From: Neptunomonas japonica JAMM 1380 | GTDB lineage: Bacteria > Pseudomonadota > Gammaproteobacteria > Pseudomonadales > Balneatricaceae | Direction of reading: 5' to 3' | NCBI RefSeq assembly: GCF_016592555.1 | Contig: NZ_AP014546.1 | Location: 2,614,501-2,678,500 of the forward strand | DNA: 64,000 bases | Shown: piece by piece, positions 1 through 9,367 of the stretch | Numbering within the stretch: the stretch's first letter is position 1 | Layout of the letters: every line of letters begins with the position of its first letter | Made by a program: the position numbers and the translations under genes | Notes under the pieces: generated by a model | What the model saw: only the letters and a program-made list of their open reading frames with translations | Databases searched by the model: none | Told to the model about the DNA's origin: nothing

Positions 1-26
1 GCAATGCAGCGCCAGTGTTCAGGTAA

Positions 27-1004
27 TCAGGCGCCCCAAACATCCTTAAGAAGCGTGATCCAGTTTTCGCCCATAATTTTGCGCACCTGTGATTCAGAGA
101 AACCACGACGTAACAATGCTTCGGTCAGGTTAGGAAATTCACCCACCGTGCGAATACCTTCTGGATTGATAATCTTGCCAAAACGCGTCAAACGGCGTGC
201 ATAACCTTTATCGTGAGTCAGATATTCAAAAAAGTTCTGATCTTGGCCTTGAGTAAAGTCTGTACCGATACCAATGCTGTCTTCACCAACGATGTTGTAG
301 ATATACTCAATCGCTTCCACGTAATCTTCGATGGTCGAATCAATACCGTTTTTAAGGAAAGGTGCGAACATGGTGACACCAACAAAACCACCGTGATCTG
401 CTATAAACTTCAGTTCAGCATCTGACTTATTACGAGGATGATCTTTTAAGCCGGTAGGTAAGCAGTGCGAATACGCCACACGCTTCTTCGATTCGAGGAT
501 AACTTCTTCAGAGGTTTTAGCACCCACGTGAGACAGATCACACAAGACGCCAACACGATTCATTTCAGCAACAATTTCACGACCAAAACCAGACAGACCA
601 CCATCACGTTCATAGCAACCAGTACCTACCAGATTCTGCGTGTTGTAACACATCTGAACGATACCAACGCCGAGGTCTTTGAATACCTGCACATAGCCAA
701 TTTGATCTTCATAGGCATTCGCATTCTGAAAGCCCATCATGACGCCGGTTTTACCTTCCTGTTTAGCGCGATGAATATCTGCTGTGGTATGCACTTTAAT
801 AAGCAGGTCACTGCTGGCTTCAATCAGCTGATTCATCTCAACAACATTGTTAACCGTATTCTGGAAATTCTCCCAGAAGGAAACAGTACAGTTAGCGGCA
901 GTCAACCCACCTTTTGACATGTCTTCGAAAAGCTCACGATTCCATTTCGCGCAAATCAGACCATCAATAACAATGGCGTCTTGGTGTAGTTCAGCAGCGT
1001 TCAT
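27..1004 (-). CDS. Peptidase M19 (membrane dipeptidase-like) protein
   Basis: A 325-residue TIM-barrel protein of the renal dipeptidase family M19. The visible family features are DLSH near residue 157 and YSHCLP near 178, followed by a conserved Arg-Asn. The canonical first metal motif (His-x-Asp right after the opening VIDG) is replaced by LICAKWN, and the usual bridging Glu segment reads FQNANAYE. The dinuclear zinc site is therefore altered and ordinary dipeptidase activity is doubtful. As I recall, similar proteins sit beside the dimethylglycine and glycine-betaine catabolic genes of pseudomonads, and here the next gene is a GbdR-like regulator on the same strand. A role in betaine or quaternary-amine catabolism is therefore an inference. 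The last codons lie about 26 bases from the window edge, so downstream operon partners cannot be seen. Confidence 0.85.
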   Translation of the reverse strand: MNAAELHQDAIVIDGLICAKWNRELFEDMSKGGLTAANCTVSFWENFQNTVNNVVEMNQLIEASSDLLIKVHTTADIHRAKQEGKTGVMMGFQNANAYEDQIGYVQVFKDLGVGIVQMCYNTQNLVGTGCYERDGGLSGFGREIVAEMNRVGVLCDLSHVGAKTSEEVILESKKRVAYSHCLPTGLKDHPRNKSDAELKFIADHGGFVGVTMFAPFLKNGIDSTIEDYVEAIEYIYNIVGEDSIGIGTDFTQGQDQNFFEYLTHDKGYARRLTRFGKIINPEGIRTVGEFPNLTEALLRRGFSESQVRKIMGENWITLLKDVWGA

Positions 1005-1274
1005 TTTTTTCTATCCTTCTATCCCGGGCTTTTCGCTTATGACTCAGCCCTGATTCAATAACACCTCAACAGATACGTTTGTTGAAGTGAGGGACAGACC
1101 GAATAAATCAATCTCCCCAACATTCAGGCCAGTGTAAAATTTCACAGGGATCATCATGACGCTGGAAGCGACTCTCTTGTTACCAAAACCGTCACTTGTG
1201 ATTTGTTGTGAAATAAATGCAGTTGGATTCGGGATAGATGAGAACGAGATACAACTAAGTATGAGCAGGCTTAA

Positions 1275-2510
1275 TTATTTTTTAATGCGGACACTGCCAA
1301 AAGTGGATTCTGAGCGCGCTTGCGCTAATGCATCACTCGCCGTCGAGTCACGCTTTCCTTCCTGCTGTTGAATATTTTTCCCGTTCTCTAAGGAAGGAAC
1401 AGGCTCTTCTTTGTGGGCGCCCGACAACTCGCTGTCTTGCACTTTTAATTGCCTTCTTTGCGGCAGTTCTTCCGGTGGAGCGCGCTCTATTTCAGGCGGC
1501 ACATTTTGCTTCACACTTTTAGCACGCGAATTACCCGAGCGCTCTTCACTCGGAGGAACCCCCATCTGCTCTCGATAGCATTTACTAAAATGAGGAGTAG
1601 AGACAAAACCACACGCGGTAGAGACTTCAATAATAGGTAAGTTACTTTGTTTTAGTAATTGACGTGCCCGTAGTAAGCGTAATTTCAAATAGTACTTTGA
1701 AGGCGAGCACTGTAAGTATTTTAAAAACAATCGCTCTAATTGTCGTCGAGAAAGGCAGGCATAGTGTGCCAGCTCATCCATATCGATTAACTCTTCTAAA
1801 TTGGCCTCCATTAAGCCCACCACTTCAACCAACTTAGGCTGTGTCGTACCAGAAACATACTGTAACGGGACTTTTTGTTTATCTGTTTCACTGCGAATAC
1901 GATCGCAAATGAACATTTCCGAAATCGCTGTACACAACAAGGTTCCATGTTCTTGCTTGATCATATGCAACATCATATCAAGCGGCGCGGTTCCTCCCGT
2001 GGACGTCATCCGGTCACGATCAATACTAAAAAGACGATTAGAACAACTGACGCGTGGGAAAGCTTCTTGTAATGCAGCGATATACTCCCAATGAGTGCTG
2101 CAATCATAACCATCTAATAACCCAGCTTCTGCAAGAACATAGGCTCCGGTGCAAATCCCTCCTAATCGACAACCTTTACGGGCCTGCATCTTGAGCCAAT
2201 TAAGCTGAATTTTAGAAAAAGCACGCGTAACATTAATCCCGCCAGCGACAATAACAACATCCAGTGATGCCGTATTAAGTAGACTAGAATCAGGTGTTAT
2301 TCGAATGCCATCGCTGGCACTAACCGGCAGGCCTTCTTCCGTAAGAGTAAACCACTCATACAGTGTTTCCCCACTCAACTGGTTAGCCATACGTAAAGGC
2401 TCAACAGCGGAGGCTAGTGATATCATCGTAAAATTATTGAGTAACATAAACCCAATTTTTTTCGTTATGAAGGCACTACCACCTTGATTATCAGTACTCG
2501 ACTCACTCAT
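1275..2510 (-). CDS. GlxA-family AraC transcriptional regulator, GbdR-like
   Basis: Two-domain regulator. Residues about 15-190 form a DJ-1/PfpI (class I glutamine amidotransferase-like) domain with a nucleophile-elbow stretch GGICTGAYVLA. Residues about 230-325 form an AraC double helix-turn-helix ending in the GFVSTPHFSKCYRE signature. This architecture is that of GbdR and CdhR, which sense betaine-, carnitine- or dimethylglycine-type ligands. GbdR identity is supported only by architecture and by the adjacent M19 dipeptidase. I start at the ATG at 2510; a TTG four codons upstream is also possible. After the HTH there is an unusual hydrophilic tail of roughly 85 residues rich in Glu, Pro, Gln and Lys, so the protein (411 aa) is longer than the roughly 320-370 usual for the family. 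Confidence 0.85.
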   Translation of the reverse strand: MSESSTDNQGGSAFITKKIGFMLLNNFTMISLASAVEPLRMANQLSGETLYEWFTLTEEGLPVSASDGIRITPDSSLLNTASLDVVIVAGGINVTRAFSKIQLNWLKMQARKGCRLGGICTGAYVLAEAGLLDGYDCSTHWEYIAALQEAFPRVSCSNRLFSIDRDRMTSTGGTAPLDMMLHMIKQEHGTLLCTAISEMFICDRIRSETDKQKVPLQYVSGTTQPKLVEVVGLMEANLEELIDMDELAHYACLSRRQLERLFLKYLQCSPSKYYLKLRLLRARQLLKQSNLPIIEVSTACGFVSTPHFSKCYREQMGVPPSEERSGNSRAKSVKQNVPPEIERAPPEELPQRRQLKVQDSELSGAHKEEPVPSLENGKNIQQQEGKRDSTASDALAQARSESTFGSVRIKK

Positions 2511-3000
2511 TACTAAACCCAAGCCACACCGTTAATAAGCCTACATTACGCTATCAAGAAGCTCGAATAAATGGCCCAAAGACACATAGAGCGACAAGTC
2601 AACCACACACCACTCGTTACCTAAGCTTTGCTGAAGGCTTAACTCACAAAGCACCTAGATAAAGGCAATAGAAAAGCCAGAAGCCCGAAATCCCTGGGTG
2701 AGGTTCTCTGAGTATGACGTCTCAGATCAAAAATAACCTAGGCTTCTGGTAAAAAGGGTTAAGAACCAGATAATAGCGGTCACACAGATAAGAGCCATGA
2801 CTGGCGACGCCGAGACAAAGCCCATTTACGACAGGTAAAATTTAGCTACGAAGCTAAAGCGGGTTAATGCAAGATAGCACAGCAATCGCTTATCCAATTG
2901 CGTATAATCGGCGTCAACTTTCTACCAGCCAGCCTATTGTTGGAGAGTTTTAAATAAATTTTTTGTGATAAAACCAATCACCCCAGGACAGATACTATCA
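2511..3000. other. Intergenic region with long-range inverted repeat
   Basis: About 490 bases without a convincing gene, separating the divergent GbdR-like regulator and the VF530-like gene. It contains an outer inverted repeat, CCAGAAGCC at 2677-2685 and GGCTTCTGG at 2741-2749, which encloses a second hairpin, TCTGAG at 2706-2711 with CTCAGA at 2720-2725. A good sigma70 -10 box TATAAT lies at 2903-2908, pointing toward the VF530-like gene, but its -35 match is poor. I do not recognise a known RNA family here. Confidence 0.5.
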
Positions 3001-3231
3001 ATGAGTGATCAACAAAATGAGCCCCAAAAGAACAACCCTCTACACGGATTGTCTCTTGAGAAAATAGTCACCGCTTTGGAAGCGCACTATGGGTGGGAGC
3101 ATCTCGGACAACTGATCAACATTCGTTGTTTTCAGAGTGATCCGAGCATTAAATCAAGCTTAAAATTTCTACGAAAAACGCCTTGGGCACGCAGCAAAGT
3201 TGAAGATTTATATATAAAAACGCGTTTTTAA
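3001..3231 (+). CDS. VF530-type (DUF2132) small DNA-binding protein
   Basis: A 76-residue protein with the compact VF530 signature: an N-terminal polar stretch, then [20 protein letters not shown], a central INIRCF and a C-terminal [16 protein letters not shown]. Family members are small helical proteins implicated in DNA binding; the cellular role is not established. The frame stays open upstream to 2965, but the ATG at 3001 is preceded by a Shine-Dalgarno-like AGGA and gives the usual family length. The gene stands alone between divergent neighbours and probably uses the TATAAT promoter near 2903. Confidence 0.85.
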   Translation: MSDQQNEPQKNNPLHGLSLEKIVTALEAHYGWEHLGQLINIRCFQSDPSIKSSLKFLRKTPWARSKVEDLYIKTRF

Positions 3232-3286
3232 CAGGCGAATGTTTACATTCACACGCGCTCTATAAAACTGACAACTTGTTAGCAAA

Positions 3287-3739
3287 TCAGCTGCTTTCGC
3301 GAAAACGGTCGTGGCAACTTTTGCACTGCCTAGCGGTGTTCCCATAAGTAGACCTGAGATCATCTTTATCTTCAGCCCCTGCTTTTGATGCCAGTTCAGC
3401 CGTTGCCTTTATCAAGTTCTGCATATACTGATCAAAGCGCTCTTGCTGATACCACATTTCAGATTTCAGCCTTGTGGGTAGTTCAGTATTTTTTGTTTCG
3501 TCTATAAAGCCTTCGCCAGGCAGTTTAGATAACACAGAAACTGCCGTCGCACGGCGCTTAAACTCTGCTGCATCATAAGGGATTCGCCCCTGAATCATGG
3601 CACCCATTTTTTTAAAGTGCCAGCCCATCGCATTAAAAGCCGCTTGGCGATATTCCACGTAATCATCTGAACGCTGTTCTTGAGCATTACTCAACATAGG
3701 CAATAACAATAAACCTGCACACATTATCAATTTTTTCAT
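3287..3739 (-). CDS. Cytochrome c' (class II c-type cytochrome)
   Basis: About 150 residues. It opens with a classical Sec signal peptide (MKKLIM, then a hydrophobic stretch ending in SNAQ), so the mature protein is periplasmic. The single haem-binding motif CKSCH lies near the C-terminus, the hallmark of cytochrome c' four-helix bundles, and conserved features such as FNAMGWHFKKMGAMI and a Met/Trp-rich middle fit the family. The frame extends further upstream to 3823, but the ATG at 3739 gives a proper signal peptide and is preferred. Cytochromes c' bind NO or act in nitrosative stress and electron transfer; no neighbouring gene narrows this down. It is transcribed away from the VF530-like gene and is followed by no clear terminator. 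Confidence 0.85.
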   Translation of the reverse strand: MKKLIMCAGLLLLPMLSNAQEQRSDDYVEYRQAAFNAMGWHFKKMGAMIQGRIPYDAAEFKRRATAVSVLSKLPGEGFIDETKNTELPTRLKSEMWYQQERFDQYMQNLIKATAELASKAGAEDKDDLRSTYGNTARQCKSCHDRFRESS

Positions 3740-3925
3740 TTTAGCATCGTCAATTTGTGTTAAATCTGCATACAGCTGCCTGCTAAGCAGCAATACAAAA
3801 AAAGTAAACATGAGTTGAAGCAAACGATTGAAGCATATTTGCTAGCGATTAAAAAGCCACCCTTTTAATCGCCTACTGTCATTAGCTAAATAAATAGCCT
3901 AACAACGGCCGCTATTCAGGCACAA

Positions 3926-3950
3926 AAAAGCGGGCATATAGCCCGCTTTT
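3926..3950. terminator. Rho-independent terminator after htpG
   Basis: GCGGGC at 3930-3935, a five-base loop and GCCCGC at 3941-3946, flanked by an A-run on the left and TTTT on the right. On the minus strand the stem is followed by a T-run, so it ends htpG; it could work in both directions. Confidence 0.85.
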
Positions 3951-3967
3951 AAATACCCATCATAAAT

Positions 3968-5908
3968 TTACTGGCTTAATTCCAGTAGTAGTTTATTCAG
4001 GCGCGCAACATAGGCTGCAGGGTCAGACAAATGCCCACCTGCGGCTAAATCTGCTTGGTCAAAGATAATAAATGCCAATTCACCAAAACGATCTTCATCA
4101 GGCTCTTGATCCAACTTCTGAATCAGAGGGTGCTCTGGGTTTACTTCAAATACGGGCTTAGAATCGGGAACAGCTTGACCCGCTGCTTCCATAATCTGGC
4201 GCATTTGAGCACCCATGTCGTAGGCATTCAATACCAAGCATGCAGGAGACTCAGTTAAACGATGTGTTACACGTACATCCGATACCTTATCTGAAAGACG
4301 TGTTTTCAAACGCTCTACAAGACCTTCTGCTTCTTTAGCGGCTTCTTCTTGTGCTTTTTTATCTTCTTCAGTTTCAGTTTCGCCCAGTTCTAATTCACCT
4401 TTAGTGACATCCTGAAGCGACTTACCATCGAAGTCGAACAAGTGGCTCATCATCCACTCATCAACACGCTCAGTCATCAATAATACTTCGATACCTTTCT
4501 TACGGAAGATCTCTAAGTGCGGGCTGTTTTTAGCTGTGTTGTAGTTTTCTGCGACAACGTAGTAGATCTTAGTTTGGCCTTCTTGCATGCGGCTAATGTA
4601 TTCATCCAGTGATGTTGTTGGCTCTTCACTGTCTGTATTAGTGGATGCAAAACGCAATAGCTTCATGATTTTTTCACGGTTAGTGTAATCTTCAGCTGGC
4701 CCTTCTTTGATGACGCTACCAAACGCTTTCCAGAAAGTAGCATATTTTTCTGGCTCATTTTTAGCCAGCTTAGTTAGCATATCCAGTACGCGTTTTGTCA
4801 GTGCTGAGCGCAACTTATCAACGTTTGGATCTTTCTGTAAAATTTCACGAGATACGTTCAGTGATAGGTTATTTGAATCAACCACACCTTTAATAAAGCG
4901 CAAGTACAATGGTAGGAAAGAGTCGGCCTGATCCATTACGAAAACGCGCTGGATGTATAATTTCAGACCGCGTGGTGCATCACGATTCCACAAGTCATAA
5001 GGCGCAGTTTCTGGCACATACAACAAGCTCGTGTATTCTAGATTACCTTCTACACGGTTATGGCCAACGGTTAGCGGGTTACCAAAGTCATGCGAAATAT
5101 GCTTATAGAATTCGTTATATTCCTCTTCAGAAATATCACCTTTGTTCAATGTCCACAAAGCCGTTGCGCTGTTAACTGTTTCCAGCTCCAACGGAGCAGC
5201 TACTTCTTTCTCTTCGCCTTCAGCGACCTCATCTGCAGCGCTTTCTTCACCTAAAGGTGCTTCTTGCATCATCATGACTGGCATAGCGATATGGTCTGAA
5301 TATTTACGTACAAGGTTACGTAAACGCGAGCCATCAGCGAACTCTTCTTCGCCTTCTTTCAAATGCAATACGATTTGTGTACCACGTGTTTCTTTTTCAA
5401 TCGTCGCAATACTGAACTCACCTTCACCAGCCGAGTTCCAATGCACACCTTCAGTGCTAGGCGTACCAGCAGCACGTGTATACACATCCACTTGCTCAGC
5501 AACAATAAATGCAGAATAGAAACCTACACCAAACTGTCCGATTAACTGGCTATCTTGCGCTTGGTCACCCGTTAGCTGGCCTAAAAAGCTCGCTGTACCC
5601 GATTTAGCAATCGTACCGAGATGTTCAACAACGTCATCGCGGCTCATGCCCACGCCGTTATCTTCGATTGTGACGGTTTTTGCTTCTGGATCAAAACTAA
5701 CCGTAATTTTTAGATCACCGTCATTTTCGTAAAGATCACCATTTGAAAGTGCTTTAAAACGTAATTTTTCAGCCGCGTCTGATGCATTGGAGATCAGCTC
5801 GCGCAGGAAGATCTCTTTGTTAGAGTACAAAGAATGGATCATCAGATTAAGGAGTTGTTTTACTTCCGTCTGAAAACCAAGCGTTTCTTTCTGCGTTTCT
5901 GTGCTCAT
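3968..5908 (-). CDS. htpG: Molecular chaperone HtpG (bacterial Hsp90)
   Basis: A 646-residue full-length Hsp90 homologue. The N-terminal GHKL ATPase domain shows the ATP-lid motifs: [15 protein letters not shown] near residue 36, DNGVGMS near 83 and [11 protein letters not shown] near 123. The middle domain carries the [10 protein letters not shown] element near residue 350, and the C-terminal dimerisation domain ends in [13 protein letters not shown] short Glu/Ala-rich insert near residues 215-240 resembles a small charged linker. HtpG is a cytosolic homodimer that remodels clients with DnaK. It is monocistronic: its own terminator follows, and the next upstream gene is 90 bases away. Confidence 0.97.
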   Translation of the reverse strand: MSTETQKETLGFQTEVKQLLNLMIHSLYSNKEIFLRELISNASDAAEKLRFKALSNGDLYENDGDLKITVSFDPEAKTVTIEDNGVGMSRDDVVEHLGTIAKSGTASFLGQLTGDQAQDSQLIGQFGVGFYSAFIVAEQVDVYTRAAGTPSTEGVHWNSAGEGEFSIATIEKETRGTQIVLHLKEGEEEFADGSRLRNLVRKYSDHIAMPVMMMQEAPLGEESAADEVAEGEEKEVAAPLELETVNSATALWTLNKGDISEEEYNEFYKHISHDFGNPLTVGHNRVEGNLEYTSLLYVPETAPYDLWNRDAPRGLKLYIQRVFVMDQADSFLPLYLRFIKGVVDSNNLSLNVSREILQKDPNVDKLRSALTKRVLDMLTKLAKNEPEKYATFWKAFGSVIKEGPAEDYTNREKIMKLLRFASTNTDSEEPTTSLDEYISRMQEGQTKIYYVVAENYNTAKNSPHLEIFRKKGIEVLLMTERVDEWMMSHLFDFDGKSLQDVTKGELELGETETEEDKKAQEEAAKEAEGLVERLKTRLSDKVSDVRVTHRLTESPACLVLNAYDMGAQMRQIMEAAGQAVPDSKPVFEVNPEHPLIQKLDQEPDEDRFGELAFIIFDQADLAAGGHLSDPAAYVARLNKLLLELSQ

Positions 5909-5998
5909 AGATACAGTACCTTATTCTCTTAGAAAAATGATTTTTTCACTTTCTGAGAGATGGGGGCACTGTTTCGCTTTTCAAGGGTATTTTTTAGA

Positions 5999-6451
5999 TT
6001 ATGTCAGCGATGAGAATGAATCGAGTAGAAAGTGCCCACGTGCAGACGCTATCGGTTGGCTTTTACGCTCTTGCCAGGCAATGATTGAGCAATTGGCTAC
6101 CCGGCGCCCCTGCCGCTCCACAGTACACATAGCAAAAGTGTCTCGCTCCAACCCTGCACGCATATAATCGACCGAGAAATCTATAATTTTTGGCAGCGCT
6201 GGATGTTCCAGCTGAAGCGTCAACTGAAAGGCAGCGGTCAACTCCATAAACGACGCTATCACCCCACCATGAATCGCAGGGATAGTTGGATTTCCGATAT
6301 TATCCAAGTTACGCGGTAAGCGAAAAATCATCTCTTCACCAAAACGCTCACACTGCACGCCCAAAACACCAGCATAAGGAATAAGATCAATAACAGGCTG
6401 ATAATCACCGCTAGCATGCGCTTGGTTGACTCGTTTCTGTAACAGCTCCAT
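5999..6451 (-). CDS. PaaI-type hotdog-fold thioesterase (second of a pair)
   Basis: A 150-residue single hotdog domain. The PaaI-type motif appears as IHGGVIASFMELTAAF near residues 68-83, and the strand around IIDFSVDYMRAG completes the core. Such enzymes hydrolyse acyl-CoA thioesters as cytosolic tetramers; the substrate cannot be read from sequence. The ATG overlaps the end of the preceding thioesterase gene, so the two are translationally coupled in a three-gene operon with the DUF599 gene. The two proteins are only distantly alike and may form a hetero-oligomer, which is inference. Confidence 0.85.
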   Translation of the reverse strand: MELLQKRVNQAHASGDYQPVIDLIPYAGVLGVQCERFGEEMIFRLPRNLDNIGNPTIPAIHGGVIASFMELTAAFQLTLQLEHPALPKIIDFSVDYMRAGLERDTFAMCTVERQGRRVANCSIIAWQERKSQPIASARGHFLLDSFSSLT

Positions 6452-6927
6452 TAAATAGTACCCTCTACACCATCAACAAGTGCTTTAAAAGCAAGATCAG
6501 TATTGCCAGCGCCAGGACGCATAAAGGTAGATATAGCATACGCGACGGGCTTACTCGGGTTTTCCTGATACACAGTCGCCCGTGTAAATAACACATTACG
6601 TGTGACGCGATAGCATTCGGCATGTGCATACATCGGCTGGCTAGTCACCGGAGCGGACATATGATCAATTCTTAAATCCAACGTTGGGCAGAGTTCGTAC
6701 TCCTTTAATGCCGGAATCGTTGATAAGCTAGTGGCCGTATCCACCAGCGTTGTTAACACACCGCCATGCATATAAGTGTCTAATTCAGGACTCAGGAGCT
6801 GATCCTGTACCGGTAGAACAACGGTGACACTTTTTTCATCCGCTTTTATTACCTGCATTTGCAACTTGCGCATATGCGCCAATGAGCCAAGAAAGCGACG
6901 ACATTTGCCGAGAATTTTCTCACTCAT
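6451..6927 (-). CDS. PaaI-type hotdog-fold thioesterase (first of a pair)
   Basis: A 158-residue hotdog protein with the motif MHGGVLTTLVDTATSLS near residues 53-69, where the Asp is the catalytic position of PaaI-like thioesterases, followed by LDLRIDHMSAP. It is likely a cytosolic acyl-CoA thioesterase of unknown substrate. Its start overlaps the stop of the upstream DUF599 membrane gene by a few bases, and its stop touches the next thioesterase start, so the three genes form a tightly coupled operon. Confidence 0.87.
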   Translation of the reverse strand: MSEKILGKCRRFLGSLAHMRKLQMQVIKADEKSVTVVLPVQDQLLSPELDTYMHGGVLTTLVDTATSLSTIPALKEYELCPTLDLRIDHMSAPVTSQPMYAHAECYRVTRNVLFTRATVYQENPSKPVAYAISTFMRPGAGNTDLAFKALVDGVEGTI

Positions 6928-7649
6928 AACTTACTCTCCGTCTCGGAAGACATCATTAATATATGCAAGGTAGATGAGTTAAACTCACGACGATAGAGTA
7001 TGTAAGCGATAAAGGTTGCTAAGCCCATAAAGAGTATTGGGTTAATAAACCAGCCCAAAACAGCCTGGCTAAAATAAAATGTTCTCAGACCCGTATTAAA
7101 GTTATTCGCTGCCTTAGAGGTCATCTTTGCTATTCGCTCAGCAGTGGCTTGCTTTACCTGCTGTGATGCATTCTCTTCTGGTGAAGGCGCCCCACCAATC
7201 ATGACAGAAGCAAACCCGTATTGGCGTAAGCTCCATGTGAACTTAAAAAACGCATAGACAAACAGCACAATTAACAACAAGATTTTAAGTTCCCATTCTT
7301 GTCTTGTTGCCAATACCGCAAAAGGAATATCGGCAACTATACCTATCGCTTTTTCAGTTGAACCCAACACTGTCATTAAACCTGCTAAAATTAGCATGGT
7401 GGTTGATGCGAAAAAAGATACACTACGCTCAAGATTGGCGATGGCTGATGTATCAGCAATACGGTTATCACGCTCCATGACACGTAACATCCATTCTTGA
7501 CGATACAGATGTAAAACGCTGGCAAGACACGGCGTTGTGAAACTTTTACTTTTAGCGTAATACATATAGCCACGAAAACAGAGTAAAAACCACGCGAGCG
7601 CCGTGAGGTTTAACCAGTTTTGTAATAAAAATGCGGAAACTTCTTCCAT
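6924..7649 (-). CDS. DUF599 family inner-membrane protein
   Basis: A 241-residue integral membrane protein of the DUF599 family. It has an N-terminal membrane segment (LNLTALAWFLLCF), a family-typical RQEWMLRVMERDNRIADTS region near residue 50, then hydrophobic segments around residues 75-105, 120-140 and 195-220. Its function is unknown. It is the first gene of a three-gene operon with two PaaI-like thioesterases; the four-base overlap with the next gene suggests coupled translation. It is divergent from the DMT permease. Confidence 0.8.
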   Translation of the reverse strand: MEEVSAFLLQNWLNLTALAWFLLCFRGYMYYAKSKSFTTPCLASVLHLYRQEWMLRVMERDNRIADTSAIANLERSVSFFASTTMLILAGLMTVLGSTEKAIGIVADIPFAVLATRQEWELKILLLIVLFVYAFFKFTWSLRQYGFASVMIGGAPSPEENASQQVKQATAERIAKMTSKAANNFNTGLRTFYFSQAVLGWFINPILFMGLATFIAYILYRREFNSSTLHILMMSSETESKL

Positions 7650-7707
7650 TTATCTCTTCCAGCGGGTGTGTAAGCACCCATTGTAGTTGAAGTGTCAGGA
7701 TTCTCAA

Positions 7708-8619
7708 TTGATCTCATCACCAACTGAAAATATCGGCCTTGGTGCCTTTTATGCCATAGCAACAGCCTTGGTCATGAGCATTGCTGCCGCTTTGATTAAA
7801 TACACCGCTACACTGATCACTATCGAGATCATTGTGGCAGTACAGTATGCGATTTGCGTGGTATTTATGCTGCCTTGGCTTTTACAAAAGGGCCTTCGAG
7901 GTGTCAAAACAGACAAGCTCGGTTTGCATATTATTCGGGCACTGTGTGGCTGGGCATGTTTTTATACATATTACCTAGCCATCGCACACGTACCACTGGT
8001 TGAAGCAGCCTTACTGCGTAACGCAGCTCCTTTATGCGTTCCCTTTTTCGTATTGATAATACATAAAGTGAGCTTTGCCTGGGTCCGTTGGATTCCTATC
8101 GCTATCGGTTTTTTAGGCATTGGGCTCATCCTAAAACCCGACGGTAACTCTCTGAATATTTGGCACTTAGTAGGCTTTGGCTCTGCCATCACATTGGCAG
8201 GGTCAATTATCACAACGCGCATGCTGACGCGCACTGAGCCAACTAACCGCGTATTGTTTTACTATTTTGCTCTATCCGCAGTGGCCAGTTTGCCTTTAGC
8301 ACTGCTTAATTGGCAACCCATTCCGGCAAAAGCATTATTACCAATGGCACTGATAGGCTTATCAATTTGGTTAACCATGTGGTTATACACACAAGCCTAC
8401 GTTTATGCGAAAGCCTCTATTATCTCTCCGCTGAGCTATACAGGTGTGGTGTTTGCGGGGTTTTGGGGCTGGTATTTTTGGGATCAAATACCGGACTGGC
8501 TATCTTTTGCAGGTGTCGTGCTTGTAGTTGGCGGTGGAATTGGTTCTGTTGTACTAGGGTCACAAGCGGATAAGCGTCATGCGCTATCAAGTAATCTAGT
8601 CAATAAGCAACCACATTAA
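7708..8619 (+). CDS. EamA/DMT-superfamily permease
   Basis: About 303 residues with ten predicted membrane helices arranged as two EamA repeats, the drug/metabolite transporter layout. The opening YAIATALVMSIAAALIKY and the repeat-two region GVVFAGFWGWYFWDQIPDW fit EamA family members of the RhaT/YdcZ-like type; the substrate is unknown. No ATG exists near the natural N-terminus. The TTG at 7708 is preceded by AGGA seven bases upstream and is my preferred start; another TTG in frame lies at 7687. The gene converges on luxS and shares a bidirectional terminator with it. Confidence 0.82.
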   Translation: MISSPTENIGLGAFYAIATALVMSIAAALIKYTATLITIEIIVAVQYAICVVFMLPWLLQKGLRGVKTDKLGLHIIRALCGWACFYTYYLAIAHVPLVEAALLRNAAPLCVPFFVLIIHKVSFAWVRWIPIAIGFLGIGLILKPDGNSLNIWHLVGFGSAITLAGSIITTRMLTRTEPTNRVLFYYFALSAVASLPLALLNWQPIPAKALLPMALIGLSIWLTMWLYTQAYVYAKASIISPLSYTGVVFAGFWGWYFWDQIPDWLSFAGVVLVVGGGIGSVVLGSQADKRHALSSNLVNKQPH

Positions 8620-8640
8620 TCACTAACCTTACACAACAAA

Positions 8641-8680
8641 AAAGCCCGGCTTTATCTTAAAAAACCAGGCTTTATTTTAA
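8641..8680. terminator. Bidirectional terminator between DMT permease and luxS
   Basis: AAAGCCCGG at 8641-8649 and CCAGGCTTT at 8665-8673 form a nine-base stem with one mismatch, flanked by A- and T-rich sequence on both sides. It sits between converging genes. Confidence 0.65.
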
Positions 8681-8694
8681 ACGCTATCACCGAC

Positions 8695-9207
8695 TTAAGA
8701 ATGTGCTTTTAGAAACTCAGGGTCTAGTTTCAATTCATCATTGCTATTGACTGAAATACCACGCGACTTAATATCAGCAGCAATCAACTTAGCTTCATCT
8801 AAAGAGTGCATCGCTTCTGTTCCACACTGATATTCGTTTAGCTCTGGAATATCACTCTGAACTTGAACTTTTTCTACATCATCCATGGCTGCCAACCAAG
8901 CATCACCTACTTGCTTCTCGTCAGGCTGGCCAATTAAGCTCATATAAAAACCAGTACGACATCCCATTGGGGAGATATCAATAATTTCTACATTATCGCC
9001 ATTAAGGTGGTCACGCATAAAGCCTGCAAAAAGATGCTCCAAGGTATGAATCCCACGCTCACTGAGAATCTCTTTATTTGGCAAGCAAAAACGCAAATCA
9101 AACACAGTGATGGTATCACCGCTCGGCGTTTGCATTGTTTTAGCTACCCGTACAGCCGGAGCGTGCATACGAGTATGGTCAACAGTAAAGCTATCAAGCA
9201 ATGGCAT
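8695..9207 (-). CDS. luxS: S-ribosylhomocysteine lyase LuxS
   Basis: A 170-residue LuxS, standard family length. The metal ligands are present: His54 and His58 in HTLEH, and Cys128 in YQCGTEAMH. Glu57 and the catalytic Cys83 ([11 protein letters not shown]) are also present. The enzyme cleaves S-ribosylhomocysteine to homocysteine and DPD, the precursor of autoinducer-2, in the activated methyl cycle. It is monocistronic, with no methionine-cycle gene next to it, so whether AI-2 is used for signalling cannot be judged here. Confidence 0.97.
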   Translation of the reverse strand: MPLLDSFTVDHTRMHAPAVRVAKTMQTPSGDTITVFDLRFCLPNKEILSERGIHTLEHLFAGFMRDHLNGDNVEIIDISPMGCRTGFYMSLIGQPDEKQVGDAWLAAMDDVEKVQVQSDIPELNEYQCGTEAMHSLDEAKLIAADIKSRGISVNSNDELKLDPEFLKAHS

Positions 9208-9367
9208 GAACTTTCCTCAAAAAACGCTATTAGTCACTCACAATGAAACAATTATCCCAATGGAATGACTGTTTAATCAACTTATTTAATTAACTTAAAA
9301 CAACATCTCGCATCACAAAAAATAGAACTAGTCTTTTGTGACACATATTTTCAAGCTTAGAAAGTCA

